Source of the DNA: Phytophthora quininea
Lineage: Eukaryota; Oomycota; Peronosporomycetes; Peronosporales; Peronosporaceae
Assembly (NCBI GenBank): GCA_011947345.1
Contig: JAAVTG010000323.1
Span: forward strand, 248,001-312,000
Length of the DNA: 64,000 bases
Direction: 5' to 3'
Shown: one piece after another, positions 9,168-20,546 of the stretch
How the letters are laid out: each line of letters opens with the position of its first letter
How positions within the stretch are numbered: the first letter of the stretch is position 1
Notes under the pieces: generated by a model
What the model saw: the letters and a program-made list of their open reading frames with translations, nothing else
Told to the model about the DNA's origin: nothing
Database searches by the model: none
Position numbers and translations under genes: made by a program

Positions 9168-12040
9168 TTACCCTTCTTTTTCCTCCTCATCTTCTCTCTG
9201 TACTCGTTTCCGTTTTGGCTTCCTGAAGCGAATCTCGTTGTAATGCGGTGGAATGTTCCTCCCGTCGTTCCAAACCTCATGCTATATCTGGGTGCACGTC
9301 AGGACATTGCCTTCTTCAATCCGACGGATCTTCGGACACAATGGTACGCGACTTTCGAACGCCTCACTTCATGTTGGACAGAAGTAGCTAGTTTCAAAGG
9401 ACTTGCCACTAGTATGCGCTGAGCACACCTTGCAGAGATGTTGGTACCTCTTCGAAGCCTTCTTGGATTCGTAGAGGCTGCTGGTGTTGACCAGAGTATG
9501 GTCGCCGCGACCAACAGGGGTAGTGACAAGGTCTTCAGCAACGGGATGTCTAGCAAAATGATCCTCTCGAAGCGCCAACAGTTCTTTGTGTAGGCGGCGG
9601 ACGTAGGCGGCGTGTGTTGTTGGCTTCTCTGAACGCTGCTTTCTTGCGATATTATGAACAATGAACCCGTTCACAAGGGCCATGTCCACGATACCCAAAA
9701 AGAGCTGCTTGTAGTATTTCTTGAAAGTGATGCACTTTTGAATCGAATAGCGCTGGAGACGAATCTGATCATGGATGTCCACGCCACCCATGCCACGAGC
9801 GTAATCCACAACTAACTGCGGGCACGGCGTGACGGTAATGCTTCCGTCCTTCTCTCTGCGGTTTACTGTCGTTTGACGCGTGCTGCAGCCAGTGGCAATC
9901 ATGTTGACGGGTCTTGAGTCCATCCAGGATAGCGCCACCAACTCGGGATAAGCTGTTGACTGTGCTATGCGGTACATTCCTCTAGGTGTCTTCTTCGTTC
10001 TTGACTTTTGTGTGAACTGGATGGCCGAGCACCAACCAAGACGGTTTGTCTGGACTGTTCCAACGTGGTACAGCCCCATGGAGAGCAGCTTGATTGACAA
10101 TTGAATGGAGGAGTAGTAGTTGTCGGTGATAATGAGACGCTTGCGCGGCTGACCCCGCAGGACCTTGGTTATGTTTCGGGCGACTGCCTTCGGACCCACG
10201 TTCGTCTCCTTCTTCTTTTTCCCTTTAGACTTGCCGCAGTAGATCTCCACACTATTCAGGTAAATACAGAATTGCACAATACCGTCAGCTTATTCCGTCA
10301 TGATCAATTACAAAGAATACAGAATAGACCCTCTCACCGAGCGCAATATGCGGTCTCCGCACAGCAAGTCATATAAAACTTGGTCCCCCATTTCGTAGGT
10401 TTGTCTTTCATGTACACCTTCATGGGGTTGAAGCGGCTTCTGTTAGGAATCATGCCTTCATCAAGCGAGATGAATTTACCGAGGCGATATCCGCGGCGAA
10501 ATGTTTTCTCCACCGCCTGAAGGACTGGCCGGATCTTCCAGGCCCTGTCCGACGCTGCACCGTCAGCCTCGTTGTCGTTAAAATGCAGGAATCGAACGAT
10601 GGCTTCAAAGCGAGCCCGCTTCATGTATCTCGAGAAAGATCCTCTTGGAATAGCGCCATCTTCTGACGTCGACCAATGTCTTGCAAGCCCGTCACGGATG
10701 GGAGAAACAGCGCGAGCCAGCAGAAGTCCAATCACATGCACGACTTCGTGTGGCCTGATGGCCTTGAAACGTTGAAACTCCGCCGCAATCTCATCCAGCG
10801 TTGGGACAGTCGTTCTCGGGTCCTTTGCTTGCTTCTGAAGCAGCATCTCACGACGCCGCTCAGCTAGTTCAGGGATACTTTGCGTTCGATACAGGTTTGA
10901 TTCTTCTGCGATGCGCATCCACAACTTCTTCGGCAAGGAGTAAAAGAACAATCCCAACGGAGAGTCTGCGAACGCGAGTGCCGAAAGGGTCGGGCCCCAC
11001 GGTCCGTCGTAGTAATCAGATGCAGCTCCTAGCTGGAGATCACCTACACAACACATACAGAATTAGATATTCGGTCACATGCTCTATTCTGTATAATACA
11101 GACTCACCGCAACGATCGGCGTCGTACACTGCCCAACCATTTGTTGCGAGTGCCCGGAGTTCACTATCCGTTGTCTCGAATGTCGGCTCCGCCTCTTCTT
11201 CACTCTCACTTGACGAGTCAGTGTAATAGACCTCTCGCTCATCGCCCGAAATATCGTCGATGCTGCTGTTCATGACGTCCTCACTCTCACTACCCGACGA
11301 ATCTCCGTCATTCGAAGAAGCCAAACACTTGTTGACATCATCAGCAGAGGCAGCGTCGAAAGGACCTCGCGACGCAGCGCATCCAAGAAGGATTCCCCGT
11401 CAAACAAGTCGATAAGTTCGTCATTGTCTTCGCCTTTGGTTTCTTCGTTGTCTTCGATCCGCTCCCCGCGATAACGGCGTCTTGGCGGAGCTGGCAATTC
11501 TGTAGGCAGCGGAGCTGTCGATTCAGCCGGTGACGGCGAAGCAATCGGCGATGACGACGGTCGTGAGCTCACGAGAGGTCTGCAGGACTGTCGGGGGCGT
11601 CGATCCCCACGCTCAACAAGTCGTCCTTCTTCAGAGAGCTGAGCTTGATGTTGTTGACTTCCTCCAGCAGTCGGAGCAGGCTTTGAAGACTCTGCTGCCG
11701 CGGTAAGCTCGTGTCTTCGGCCCTCCGTACACAGACCGCTTGGAGGAGATGAAATCGGGGCTGCAGCACCTAAAGTCAGCATGTTGGAGGCTCTGGCATA
11801 ATCCAGAAGAGATGGTACACCTACAGCAGAAATATTAGCACTAGAGCGCAAGCAAAGTATAATATAAATCGACATACCAACAAAATAATATTGTCCTTGC
11901 TTGGAGGGGTCTAGACGCCCTTTCACGCCTGGCTTCACGTACACCCAATCTGAACTGAGGCCAGAAGGCTTGCGAGCCTTCCAACCAGCGGCTAGGAGCT
12001 CCTTCCACAGACATTTGAACGCCTTCTCCCCGCTGTTCAT
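9168..12040 (-). pseudogene. piggyBac-like transposase gene with three introns, two stops
   Basis: The gene starts at the ATG at 12,040. Short GT-AG introns fit at 11,821-11,877, 11,044-11,107 and 10,252-10,337, and the last two are needed to join frames. The protein has an N-terminal domain, a Pro/Ser and acidic linker (SSGSESEDV), then the transposase core. Three acidic residues of the piggyBac catalytic triad are visible in SLDEGMIP, IITDNYYSS and GGVDIHDQ, and a YCGK motif follows the last intron. A Cys-rich end (CKVCSAH, YFC, PLCPKI, VLTC) is typical of the family. Decay signs are a frame change near 11,370, a TGA just after YFCPT, and a TAG in place of a Trp in the Cys-rich end. Translation would otherwise stop at 9168. 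The element is probably non-autonomous now. Confidence 0.8.
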
Positions 12041-12287
12041 TGCGATCGGCGCAATTTCTCACAGTGTGAGGCTAGCTACCTCCCACTCATTTATACTGTG
12101 CTTTTTGTATCACGGAAAATGTGTGCATAGCCTACCCTCACAGTCCTTCTATGCGAATTTTACCCGATTCCCTCTCTATACAAAGCTCTTAATAAACGGA
12201 AAACCTTTGATCCTGTCATACTGAGTATTCTGTATAATACAGAGTACGGGAGCACAAGGGTTAAACAAATTATGAGTGAATCCATGG

Positions 12288-12490
12288 AGATCCCATCCCA
12301 AAATCTATCATCTGCACCATTTCTATACCTGCCGCTGGTTGTTGTCGCTTGATCAGTCCTCTGGTGTGCCAGATCCACGCCTGGCACGGCCTCCGTTGCA
12401 GATCTGGGTTGCTGACGCCTGGATCCATCGCTTCCGCGATGAATCCATATCTGATCCGGGGATCTGCGTCTGAATCCAGCATGATCCATC
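12288..12490. repeat. GATC-dense tract, proximal part
   Basis: Eight GATC words lie in about 200 bases, many as GGATCC or GGATCT. This matches the denser tract beyond the other end of the piggyBac insertion at 7869-8346. Confidence 0.65.
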
Positions 12491-12649
12491 ATGTTGGGCC
12501 CCGTATCGACCGCATTTCCGAAAAACCGCTTCACCACAGTACAGAGACCCTCGGTGTGCTGCTCCCGACCATCGTCAGCAGAATGCCTCAACCCAGTTGG
12601 TAGTCATCGAGGCAGCGCTTCGCGTCCCGAGCTGACTTCTGTAGCGTCG

Positions 12650-12874
12650 TCATGGTGGACGGCACAGTGCTCTCGTACGCTCGAAAAACCTCGCAAACTT
12701 TCGCTTCAGGCTCTGGACATCTCGGTGCCGCTGAGTAGAAGGCACCAGGCGGTTAAAAAGCGTCGCAACTTCGTTCCATTTGTCAGGGCCGAAGGAGAGT
12801 ACCCGCTTAACCTCTTCAACCAGTCTCAGCTGTTCTTTGATGCTGTAATTCTGCGACTCGATCTTCTTTGGCAT
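12650..12874 (-). pseudogene. Myb/SANT-like DNA-binding domain, start of a broken gene
   Basis: The 74-residue frame starts MPKKIESQNY and holds a Myb/SANT-like helix bundle, with KWNEVATLFN and then QSLKRKFARFFERT. This pattern is common in oomycete proteins with a single SANT-like domain near the N-terminus, often linked to transposons. The frame stops shortly after. Downstream on the same strand lies the GATC-dense tract, then the piggyBac element. The coiled-coil and acidic gene at 6214-7784 could be its distal part. If so the gene is doubly broken. Confidence 0.5.
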
Positions 12875-13149
12875 CTACATAGTAAGAAAAGCGTCATACA
12901 GAGATTTGGACATGTTTAGCAGAGGCCGCACTGCGCTGTGTGATCTGGAGCAAGTTCGCAAATGAAATGGTGCCAGATGTGTGCAAAGCGTTCTGTGGCG
13001 TGATGTGCATCAACTGGTCATCAGCCAATCAAAAGCCTGCTTTCGCATATGCGGCAGTGACAATGGAGCATAAAACCCATAGACTATTGTCTGCGATATT
13101 ACAGTAAACGCTATTTCAGCTGACCTTCGCACCGTCACGGTCAGTGCTC
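12875..13149. other. Intergenic, no gene seen
   Basis: Nothing recognisable on either strand. It may hold the promoter of the SANT-like gene. Confidence 0.3.
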
Positions 13150-13857
13150 CTAAGACCACGCCAAATTACTCAGACGAACTGTAGCCTGGCACTGCGTGTC
13201 ACGGAATAGGCCAAGATGGGAGTAATTGGAGATGCGTACGATCGCCCCTGGTGGCGGCATGCCGTTATCGTTCGCAGTGACATCCCACGCCGTGGCAGTG
13301 AACAATAATGCATCCACGTCGTGTACATTATCCGCATATTGATCACGGAACGTCTGCACGCTCAGCACACCCATGTTAGCCCTTAAGTAAGAGATAAACA
13401 GCAACAAACGTACCTCAGGCAGTTTTTCAAGCGACTCAGGAGAGTCGGCATCGATGAAATGGAGACGAGCAAACTTCCACGATTTGTGCTGATGTTCGGA
13501 CACTCACAGCAATTTCATTCGGATGGTTTCTCTTCTGGGCTTGGATTCGCCCTGGTATGGGCAATGAGCTCTAAACAGCAACAACGGAATCAACTTACAC
13601 ACAACATTACTCCATCATCTTGGTTACATTCCATACATGTTCGCACCGTCAATCGTAGAGATGACTTCTGTCTCATCGTTATTCGTGCGTGACGTTAAAA
13701 GATCTTGCATTCGCTGGCACGGGGTTTGTCGGGTGGATGACGGTGGTTTAGTGGTGCCGAGCATGGGGGTCTCTGCTGAGAAGACATCGCTCGGGCCTCG
13801 CGAGTACTGGGAGGACGACCCTTGCCTGCCATCGCGTCTAATGATTTGTGACTCCAA
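13150..13857 (-). CDS. Unidentified multi-exon gene, uncertain limits
   Basis: Two minus-strand pieces look coding. The upstream one (13,624-13,857) is rich in Ser, Thr and Pro. The downstream one (13,150-13,503) contains LHFIDADSPESLEKLPE and then FRDQYADNVHDVDALLFTATAWDV. A good GT-AG intron (GTACGT to GTGCAG, about 13,352-13,414) joins the two halves of the downstream piece. A junction between the upstream and downstream pieces is not clear. I do not recognise a domain. It could be part of another decayed element. Confidence 0.3.
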
Positions 13858-14355
13858 AGAAGCACGAGCGCATATCTGGAACGACCTCGGATGTTGCCAT
13901 GAATATGCGCTTTGGACTCACCGACAACCTAAGCGTCGACACGTTGATCCACGGGTCATATTAAGACAGATTCTACCAATGCTGGTACTTCAAAGTACCA
14001 CTCGCACGTCTTAGCCTCAGTGTCCTAGATGCTATTTCGACAGGACATACGCAGCTGGCGTTGCCAACTATGTCTGTCTGGCGACCTCCGCTGCTAGGCC
14101 ACAACGCAGCTGCTATATTCTACGCTGTCCTCCCTCAACAATTTAGCCAACTATGTCCTCCGTCCAAATCCATTAGTCCAGGTAGAAGTAGTAACCATTG
14201 AACAGCGCTTGGCGAGTTGGCCAACGTCATCAACCACGCGCACCTACGTAGCCCCCAGGTAATCGGCTTCAGCCGCAACCGATCGCAGGACAAGATCGAC
14301 TCCAACCACGCAAGCCTTGGTAGCACAGAAGGTGACCGCTGGGCAAATGCGATGA
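13858..14355. other. No confident gene
   Basis: Frames here are short and show no recognisable domain. It separates two unidentified coding stretches on opposite strands. Confidence 0.3.
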
Positions 14356-15207
14356 GTGCCGACAGACCTACATGCGTTACGATATGCCTTTAGCCAACCG
14401 ATATGCGTTCACAACTTAATTTTCTCCGCCTCGATGACTCCGCCTCGTCTATTCCACATGCACAATGAACGCTATGAACGCTCGCCAACGCTGGACGAAA
14501 CAGGGGTATCTAGTTCTGTTCAGAGCTGTACCCGACCAGTTCATCGACAACTTGCGGTCTGTTGCGATGAATTAAACTGGAGCAATGGTTCATGGGATGG
14601 CCAAGCTTTTGACGCCCAACACCCCCAAGCACGGCTGCCGGATCCGCTCAACAGGGTGCTGGAAACCTCATTCCGACGTCGTTTCATTACCTTCTTCCCT
14701 CAAACCTCATTCAGGGAGTGGGGCTTCATACGTACGACGGCTGGTGCTTGCGATTCACCGGTGCGTCGTGACTTTTCTCCGCCGCTGGCGGACATTCACG
14801 CTGCTGATTTGAGTGCGCTGCCTGGAATTCTACTCATCGCAACGCAAGATGACACTGTCATCTACGGCTACGGCTGGAATCATCTTGTCGCTCACCGGTC
14901 CAAAGCGGAGACTATCCGTCTAAACAAGAGGGACATGATGTTGATGCGTGGCAATTTCATTTATTCACCAGAGGGCTACGACACAAACCACTTGTATCTT
15001 CACGGCTTCTTGAAGACGCCGTTTTACCTCGACGAGTTCGAAGGGTCCGAGCCGCAACTTGTCGCTGTCATTGACGACGTCAACACCATCGACGACAACT
15101 TGTTTTCCTACGTCTACAACTGCGCATTCGTGGTATCTGGCACGGAATCGCTGTGGAAGCATTTTAATCGCTACCATTCATTTTTCTTCGGCGAACCTCG
15201 ATCGTGA
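14356..15207 (+). CDS. Hypothetical protein, 283 residues, beta-rich C-terminal half
   Basis: A long open frame with no internal break. The first 110 residues look irregular and may not be coding. The second half has more protein character: LSALPGILLIATQDDTVIYGYG, then RDMMLMRGNFIYSPEGYDTNHLYLHGFL. The last block resembles the RGD-x-x-H-x-G segment of cupin or dioxygenase-like proteins found in oomycete repeats, but the metal-binding His is not where I would expect it, so that is a weak suggestion. It lies next to the Helitron and could be cargo or a relic. Confidence 0.3.
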   Translation: MPTDLHALRYAFSQPICVHNLIFSASMTPPRLFHMHNERYERSPTLDETGVSSSVQSCTRPVHRQLAVCCDELNWSNGSWDGQAFDAQHPQARLPDPLNRVLETSFRRRFITFFPQTSFREWGFIRTTAGACDSPVRRDFSPPLADIHAADLSALPGILLIATQDDTVIYGYGWNHLVAHRSKAETIRLNKRDMMLMRGNFIYSPEGYDTNHLYLHGFLKTPFYLDEFEGSEPQLVAVIDDVNTIDDNLFSYVYNCAFVVSGTESLWKHFNRYHSFFFGEPRS

Positions 15208-15481
15208 GCAAGCAGGAAGAACCCTGCATTTTACCACGTGTAGTACGCTTTGTATGTGGTTGTCTTTATGGCACCTCAATCGATTTGGAACAACATTCCT
15301 CGTTTTGTTCTTGTTACGTTATGCCAGCGGTCAGAATGACAAAAAAAACAGTAAAACAGTAAAACCTAATGCATTTAAAGGGCGTGTATACTTTGCAGCG
15401 TTTTATCACTGAGTCGCTGTAGCCGTTCTTCTTCGTTCAGCGCCTGAGCGGACGGCCGAGCCCATCTGGTTATGTCTTCGG
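15208..15481. other. Helitron 3' flank, end not resolved
   Basis: No gene seen. The 3' terminus of the minus-strand Helitron should be near here, but I could not fix a CTRR end with a hairpin. Confidence 0.3.
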
Positions 15482-16174
15482 TCAGCGTGCACTGTTCTGA
15501 ACGCTCGTGGAGATGTTACTCTCGACACTAGCAAATATGGTTGCTCCGGCCTGTTGGAAACTTGATTTTTGATCGCCATTCTGTAACCACCATGTTGTCC
15601 AGTGTTTCGCGTTGAACGTTATACACTGTCGACGCAATTGCGCACACAATCGGGAATTAATCGATGCGCACAGAAAGTCGACGCGGCTTACCAGACTTGT
15701 CGGTGCCAGGCTGATGTTTGACTCTTTATAGGGTCGTGCATCTGGAAACACGGGAAAACGATCCGAGTCGCACCCTACCATAGTCGCTGCCGATTTTACC
15801 CGCCGTATCCTTACAATCAGCGGGGAAGGAGTTGCGCCTGGTATCTGCACGGTCGCATCGCTGATACTGTCATGTACGGTGCGGAAGGTAGTATCAGGCT
15901 CGTAGATAGTCGCTTCAAGGGTCCCGAAGGTGTTGTTTGCAACCATTTTTGCGGCCCTTACATTTTGCGTTATTTGGATCGGCATCTCGATGAAAAGGTC
16001 GAGGTAGGGTGCCATCTTCCCAAACTTGGTGTCGGGAAGTGCCATGACAGTTTTTACTTCGGCTGTCCCCAGTTTGTCTAATTGCCCCTTAAAGTTAGCG
16101 GTAACTCGGACAGGATACTGGCCAGTCGGCATGTGTTTTGCAACGGTGGCGATAAACAGGTTGTTTATCGACAT
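15482..16174 (-). pseudogene. Helitron helicase, C-terminal part
   Basis: The frame carries the region after the PIF1 motor motifs, with ALPDTKFGKMAPYLDLFIEMPIQITQNV and VANNTFGTLEATIYEPDTTFR. This kind of sequence, with NQNV- or TQNV-like and NGTxG-like motifs, is found in helicase domain 2 of Helitrons. The end of the frame is scrambled by shifts (FLCASINSRLCAQ). The last conserved helicase motif, with its Gln and Arg, is not intact. Confidence 0.65.
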
Positions 16175-16315
16175 TCGAGTCGTGTTGTCAGGAGTAATAA
16201 ACGCAGGTAAGGTAGAGCTTGAATTCCACTCTTCTGGCGCTTGAAACTAGGAAACGATGCGTGAAATAATGAGCGCTACAAATTCCGGTAGCCAGGTTCC
16301 CTTACGTGCGTATTT

Positions 16316-16906
16316 TCACCCATGACCCCAACCAGGATCCGCGCGAAATCGAACGGACTCTTCAAGAATGATGGCACGATCAAACGTCTGCCATAGTTCG
16401 TACCCGGCAATCTCGTTCGCATGCTGTCGACGATTTTGTGGAGGAACTTTATACAGCGGGTCCCCACCAACCGGAGGTAATTGGAGAAAATTGCCAACAA
16501 CGATCACATGAACGCCTCCAAACGGTACGGCCATGATGTGCTTAGCCCTGTGCAACCTTTTGCCAAGATGAGCTAACTGGTGTTTCTTCATCATGGATAC
16601 CTCATCAATTACCAATATGTCCAAGTGGAGTGAAGATGTTCCGCGTTTCCTTTTCAGCTGAAGCAATAAACTCGGTAATGTCCTCCCACGTATCAGAGTT
16701 GCAGCTTTCCCGGTTAGCGCTGTCTTAATCGGGCAGGGCAAACAATTCCAGCTTTCACACAACGCTTCTACGCCATCAAGAACCCGGCTTTTCCCGGTCC
16801 CACCCTCACCACCGAGGAAAATTCGTAGTTGGCCACGGCAAAGCTCCTCGACCCACCTCTGATTGGTACTCGGTTGATCCTCCATGCTACGCCATCTCTC
16901 CATCAA
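16316..16906 (-). pseudogene. Helitron PIF1-like helicase, motor domain
   Basis: The Walker A motif is GGEGGTGKSR, Walker B is LVIDEVSMM, and motif III is GNFLQLPPVGG, in the expected order and spacing for PIF1/RecD-type DNA helicases. In Helitrons this domain unwinds DNA during rolling-circle transfer. A shift follows near 16,320, before the C-terminal part. Confidence 0.85.
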
Positions 16907-16936
16907 TGCTCTTCCTATCAGTCGAGACGCGCAATG

Positions 16937-17586
16937 TTAATTTTCGTTAAGCGTATAGTGCCGTGATATTGCGCTGACACCAGCAATTTTGCCTGGACCA
17001 CTACTAAGTTTTGTTGCCCGCGGGTTCCACAAAGACGTCAAATCTTCCTCCTCTAAAGCTTTATCAAGGAGCTCAACCACTTCGACATCGTACACCAGAA
17101 ACGCCGCGGAAGCGGATTCACGCAATGTGTTATTAGTAGCAGTAGCAAGAACCCACTTTCGCATTTCAACCACAGTGGGTAACTCATTTGGGGTCATCGA
17201 AAACTGCTGCAGTGTAAACGCACGTACTGTGCTGTCTTCTAGCATCTACTGTGACTTAAATATTTGTAGAATTCGTTCAACACGTGAATCTGGAGCTCCA
17301 GCAGATGGGAATTTTCAGGGATCAAGAGTTCCGAGTCAGGAATAACGGTGATATCGGTGTCATGCATCTGCCACGGATCCGCCAACCCGCATTTGTCGAG
17401 ACCGTCTACACTATCGTCGTCGTCGAAGTCACAACAGGAAAATAGAGAATCATTATCGTCGGATTCATCGGCAGGGACCGATACAGGAAGATCAGCGCCC
17501 ACTCCTCCTGCTTTTGCGTGTGCCGTAGTCATTGCTCGATCAGCGCCACAGAAATAGTTATCAATGTCATGCATAATCCTGATCAC
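16937..17586 (-). pseudogene. Helitron linker between Rep and helicase
   Basis: Two overlapping frames (17,239-17,586 and 16,937-17,245) lie between the Rep and helicase parts. The first is acidic (DESDDNDSLFSCCDFDDDDSVDG). The second has LQQFSMTPNELPTVVEMRKWVLATA. They join through a shift near 17,240. This resembles the acidic linker often seen in Helitron proteins. Confidence 0.5.
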
Positions 17587-17659
17587 AAACTACTACGAGT
17601 ACCTTCCCAATGTGCGCGTTAGTCTAACCATACGTCTTCGGAATTACTTGTTGAACCAA

Positions 17660-18886
17660 TTAAATCCGCAAGCCTCCAAAAGACTTGAACAACACCAACG
17701 ACAACATGGCATGTTTTAACCGAATGTCAGTCGGTGAATGATCAGTGACGTACGGAACGCGGAATCCCTGAGTTACTGGAACTACATCCTTGTAGTGTTT
17801 TCCAAGACTGTGTGAGATGTTTAATGGGTGAGATGTCTTAAGAGGGAGCGCGGCGGTCAGAGCATATTTATCCTTCTTTCTGAAATAGCTCATGGCAAAT
17901 TCGTACACGTTGTTACCTTCCAATGCATCGGGCCGACAGACGTAGTCATCCAGAAAGGATACGGCCTGGAACCGAGACGCCTCCGACTGTTCGCTTTCAT
18001 CGACAAGGCGGCACGAATATTTGTCAGTTGCGCATAACTGTCCTATAATATCATGGAGTGGCACGAATGTGCATCTCGAACTTTCATAGCAGCACGAACC
18101 GCGATATAAGTAAAGTGCTGCCAAGGGTCCTGCGATCTCTTGACGACTTGTCATGGTATACACCATGGACGCCACACGTTTTCTTGCTTTTGCCAGCCAT
18201 TCTGTGGATTGTGGTTTGTTGCCCCCTTCAGCTTGTATTTCACGTTCCTGTCGCCGATGGAAAGTCGCCAATGCCATAACAACAGAGTCTAGTCGTTTTC
18301 GCTGTTTTGTGACATACTTGGTACAATAGTGTATTCGCTCTGATGCATCCTTCCCGCCCAGCAAGAACTGGATGTCGTGGTTGCACTTGAATGTAGCCAT
18401 GATCTGGTAGTTGAACCCGTTAATGAACTCGTGGGATACTTTCCTCTGAAGCGTGACTCCACATGGATCAAACAAAGTCTGGTCAACACGATCACGAGGA
18501 AAAAGATACCGACAGTAGGAGTCATTCACGGTGGTCTTCGACACTTTGAAACAGCTGCTTGTGTGAGTCAACCAACGCTGATTTAGTAAAACTACCAGCA
18601 CCGATACCATGTAGTCCATCCTACGACGCCCTATTTGACAGTCTGATAGTATAGGCGGTAGTGCCTGAATTAGTCGCGTCAATTTGTCGTTTTGGAAAGG
18701 GTCTTCGTCACTTGCACGTGTAGAAATTTGAAAATCGTTAGCTGCAGTCAAGTTGTCCGTTTCCGATGTAGACAACAGTCGAAATTCCTCCAAAAGAAGT
18801 TTGCAATTGTCTCTCATAGACAGCTGTGTTCTCTCTAGCTCAGCAATAACATCAACAGCCTGAGAATAGGAGTTTCTAGGGACCAT
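17660..18886 (-). pseudogene. Helitron Rep domain, tyrosine motif half
   Basis: A frame of 408 residues. The segment IHYCTKYVTK contains the two-tyrosine active-site motif of Rep (Y-x-x-K-Y-x-x-K), whose tyrosines attack the DNA strand in rolling-circle transposition. Before it lies FNYQIMATFKCNHDIQFLLGGKD. The rest is the Rep-to-helicase spacer. This part of the frame looks intact. Confidence 0.75.
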
Positions 18887-18961
18887 TTCTTGTCTCGCAG
18901 TTTCATTAATTTCGGCTGCTGTAAGTGCTCGCTCCCACGGAGGCCAATGAAGTGGTCGGCT

Positions 18962-19696
18962 TTAGAGAAGAGCATTTCTGAGTGCATATTGCGAGCTGAA
19001 CTTAGTGCTACAAGCTCCACATTGCGCGAGCGCAGGCTCCACAACAGAGCTGCGCATTCGAGAGCTGAATATCCCGCTTCGTGGATTCTGTCGAGCGCGC
19101 TGCGGGATTTCCAAACCAACTAACTGCGAATACGGGGCGCCACACTTTGTGCAAGAGTACTTTTCGACAGGGAGTGGAAGACTGTTTGACACGATGTTCT
19201 CCACGTATGCTTTAACACGCTCTCTTAATTCTTGGCCACGAGGGCCATTCAAAACGTTATCCAGCTCAATCGTGCAAGAAGGAATACCTTTCAACCACAC
19301 CAATATATGAAGATGAAGTGTTCACCTCCCCTGCGTTTCCACCATGCCGAAATACGCCTCAACATCACCAACCAACCCACGGAACGGTATCTGCTCATGG
19401 CTCGTCGGGTTTATCTCTAATACGTGCTCAATAAAAGTATCGACATTGCGCATGAACAAACGAGTTGCTGCGCAATCATTCCCCAAACTTTCTTCACGTA
19501 GACCGGCGTTTGTGGGCATCTTGGCGTTCAAAATATCAAAAAGTGACGAGACCGACGAAACTTCAGCGTAGTGAGATACCGTGAGTGAGTTATCGGTGTT
19601 CCGTGTCAGCGTCAGGAAGAGTGACGGCTGCCCAAAACGCATTTGATAGGCGAACGCTTTCTGTCTACACTTAGCGCGTTCGGCATTGCTCCCCAC
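18962..19696 (-). pseudogene. Helitron Rep domain, N-terminal half with nonsense codon
   Basis: The first segment contains FGQPSLFLTLTRNTDNS, like the conserved Rep motif near the N-terminus. A TGA then interrupts the frame just before LHLHILVW, which is the metal-binding HxH motif of the Rep domain. The same frame continues afterwards to 18,962, with a CxxC-x-x-Cys cluster (CTKCGAPYSQ, CGACS). A single change would explain the stop. Confidence 0.75.
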
Positions 19697-20376
19697 ACTG
19701 CTGCAGATGCAATTTCGACAGACTTCAGGAATTTGTAAGCAAGCGAGTCCTTGTCTGACCGAAAAGTACGATGCCCTTGTCTGCGCTGCTCATTCTCGAG
19801 TAAGGCTTGCTTCAGCTCTTCTGAGCCAATTGACCCAAACCCTTCGTACACGTTTGGGAAACGCTGACATCTTATTGCGTTTTGGGTATGCATGTTCGTC
19901 ATGGAAATGCGATCAAATGAACTCAGCGCGAATAGTTCATCCTCAGCAAACTGACGGCCGGACAACATCGTGTAATGTCTTACACATTCTTTCGGAGAGA
20001 CAGAAATTTTGCAAGGTTCACCAGGATGGCCGCAGCCGAATGGAAATAAGTGCGGGAACATTTTGGCAAGAAGATTTCCCGAATCATCAAACGAAATCCT
20101 GTTGGACCCCTTCACCAAAAAGGTACGCTGCTGTGGCTTCGGCAGACGTGGGTCTACGTGCTGGTCATCTTCTTCTGATAGCAATTCCCGTGTTGCATCC
20201 GAAAGTGCAATTCTACGCTCTACAACATTCATTTCTACGAACTCGGTATCCACTTGCCATGCGTCGGAGTGCCCTCGAAAATTTTCTAGCTCTTCACGTA
20301 CACTGTTGTCAGCATTCCCTCCTTCGTCTTTTGTGTGGTCCAAGATAAGGTGTTTAAGAGATTCCTCGTTCATCAC
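19612..20376 (-). pseudogene. Helitron N-terminal domain, second part
   Basis: Contains MFPHLFPFGCGHPGEP, the well-known Helitron N-terminal motif (FPxLFPxGxG), followed by ECVRHYTMLSGRQFAEDELFALSSFD. The frame shifts near 19,690 into the Rep half. Confidence 0.75.
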
Positions 20377-20546
20377 CGCTCAGAACCTCGTCATTCCGTG
20401 CGACGCCAGCGTAAAGCCTATTGTATCGACAGTAGAAGTCAAAAACATCTCATATCTTGGTGTGTCGGACCCGGTGTAGCTTTTTCACCTTGCCGATTTG
20501 AGCTTCGGTAAAATCACCTACGATTGCTACCCCAAATTCTGTAACA

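Larger units (their letters stand above)
8347..12264 (-). mobile_element. piggyBac-like DNA transposon, complete ends
   Basis: Both ends are visible. On the left, TTAA (8347-8350) is followed by TCCCTGTATTCCCG and then TCTGTATTATACAG. On the right, read on the minus strand, TTAA (12,261-12,264) is followed by CCCTTGTGCTCCCG and then TCTGTATTATACAG. The two ends are thus imperfect terminal inverted repeats of about 35 to 40 bases, flanked by the TTAA target duplication typical of piggyBac. The element is about 3.9 kb. It encodes a transposase on the minus strand and also holds an unrelated SET-domain gene fragment near its left end. The repeat motif TCTGTAT also appears inside two of the introns. 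It probably interrupted a host gene on the minus strand. Confidence 0.85.
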
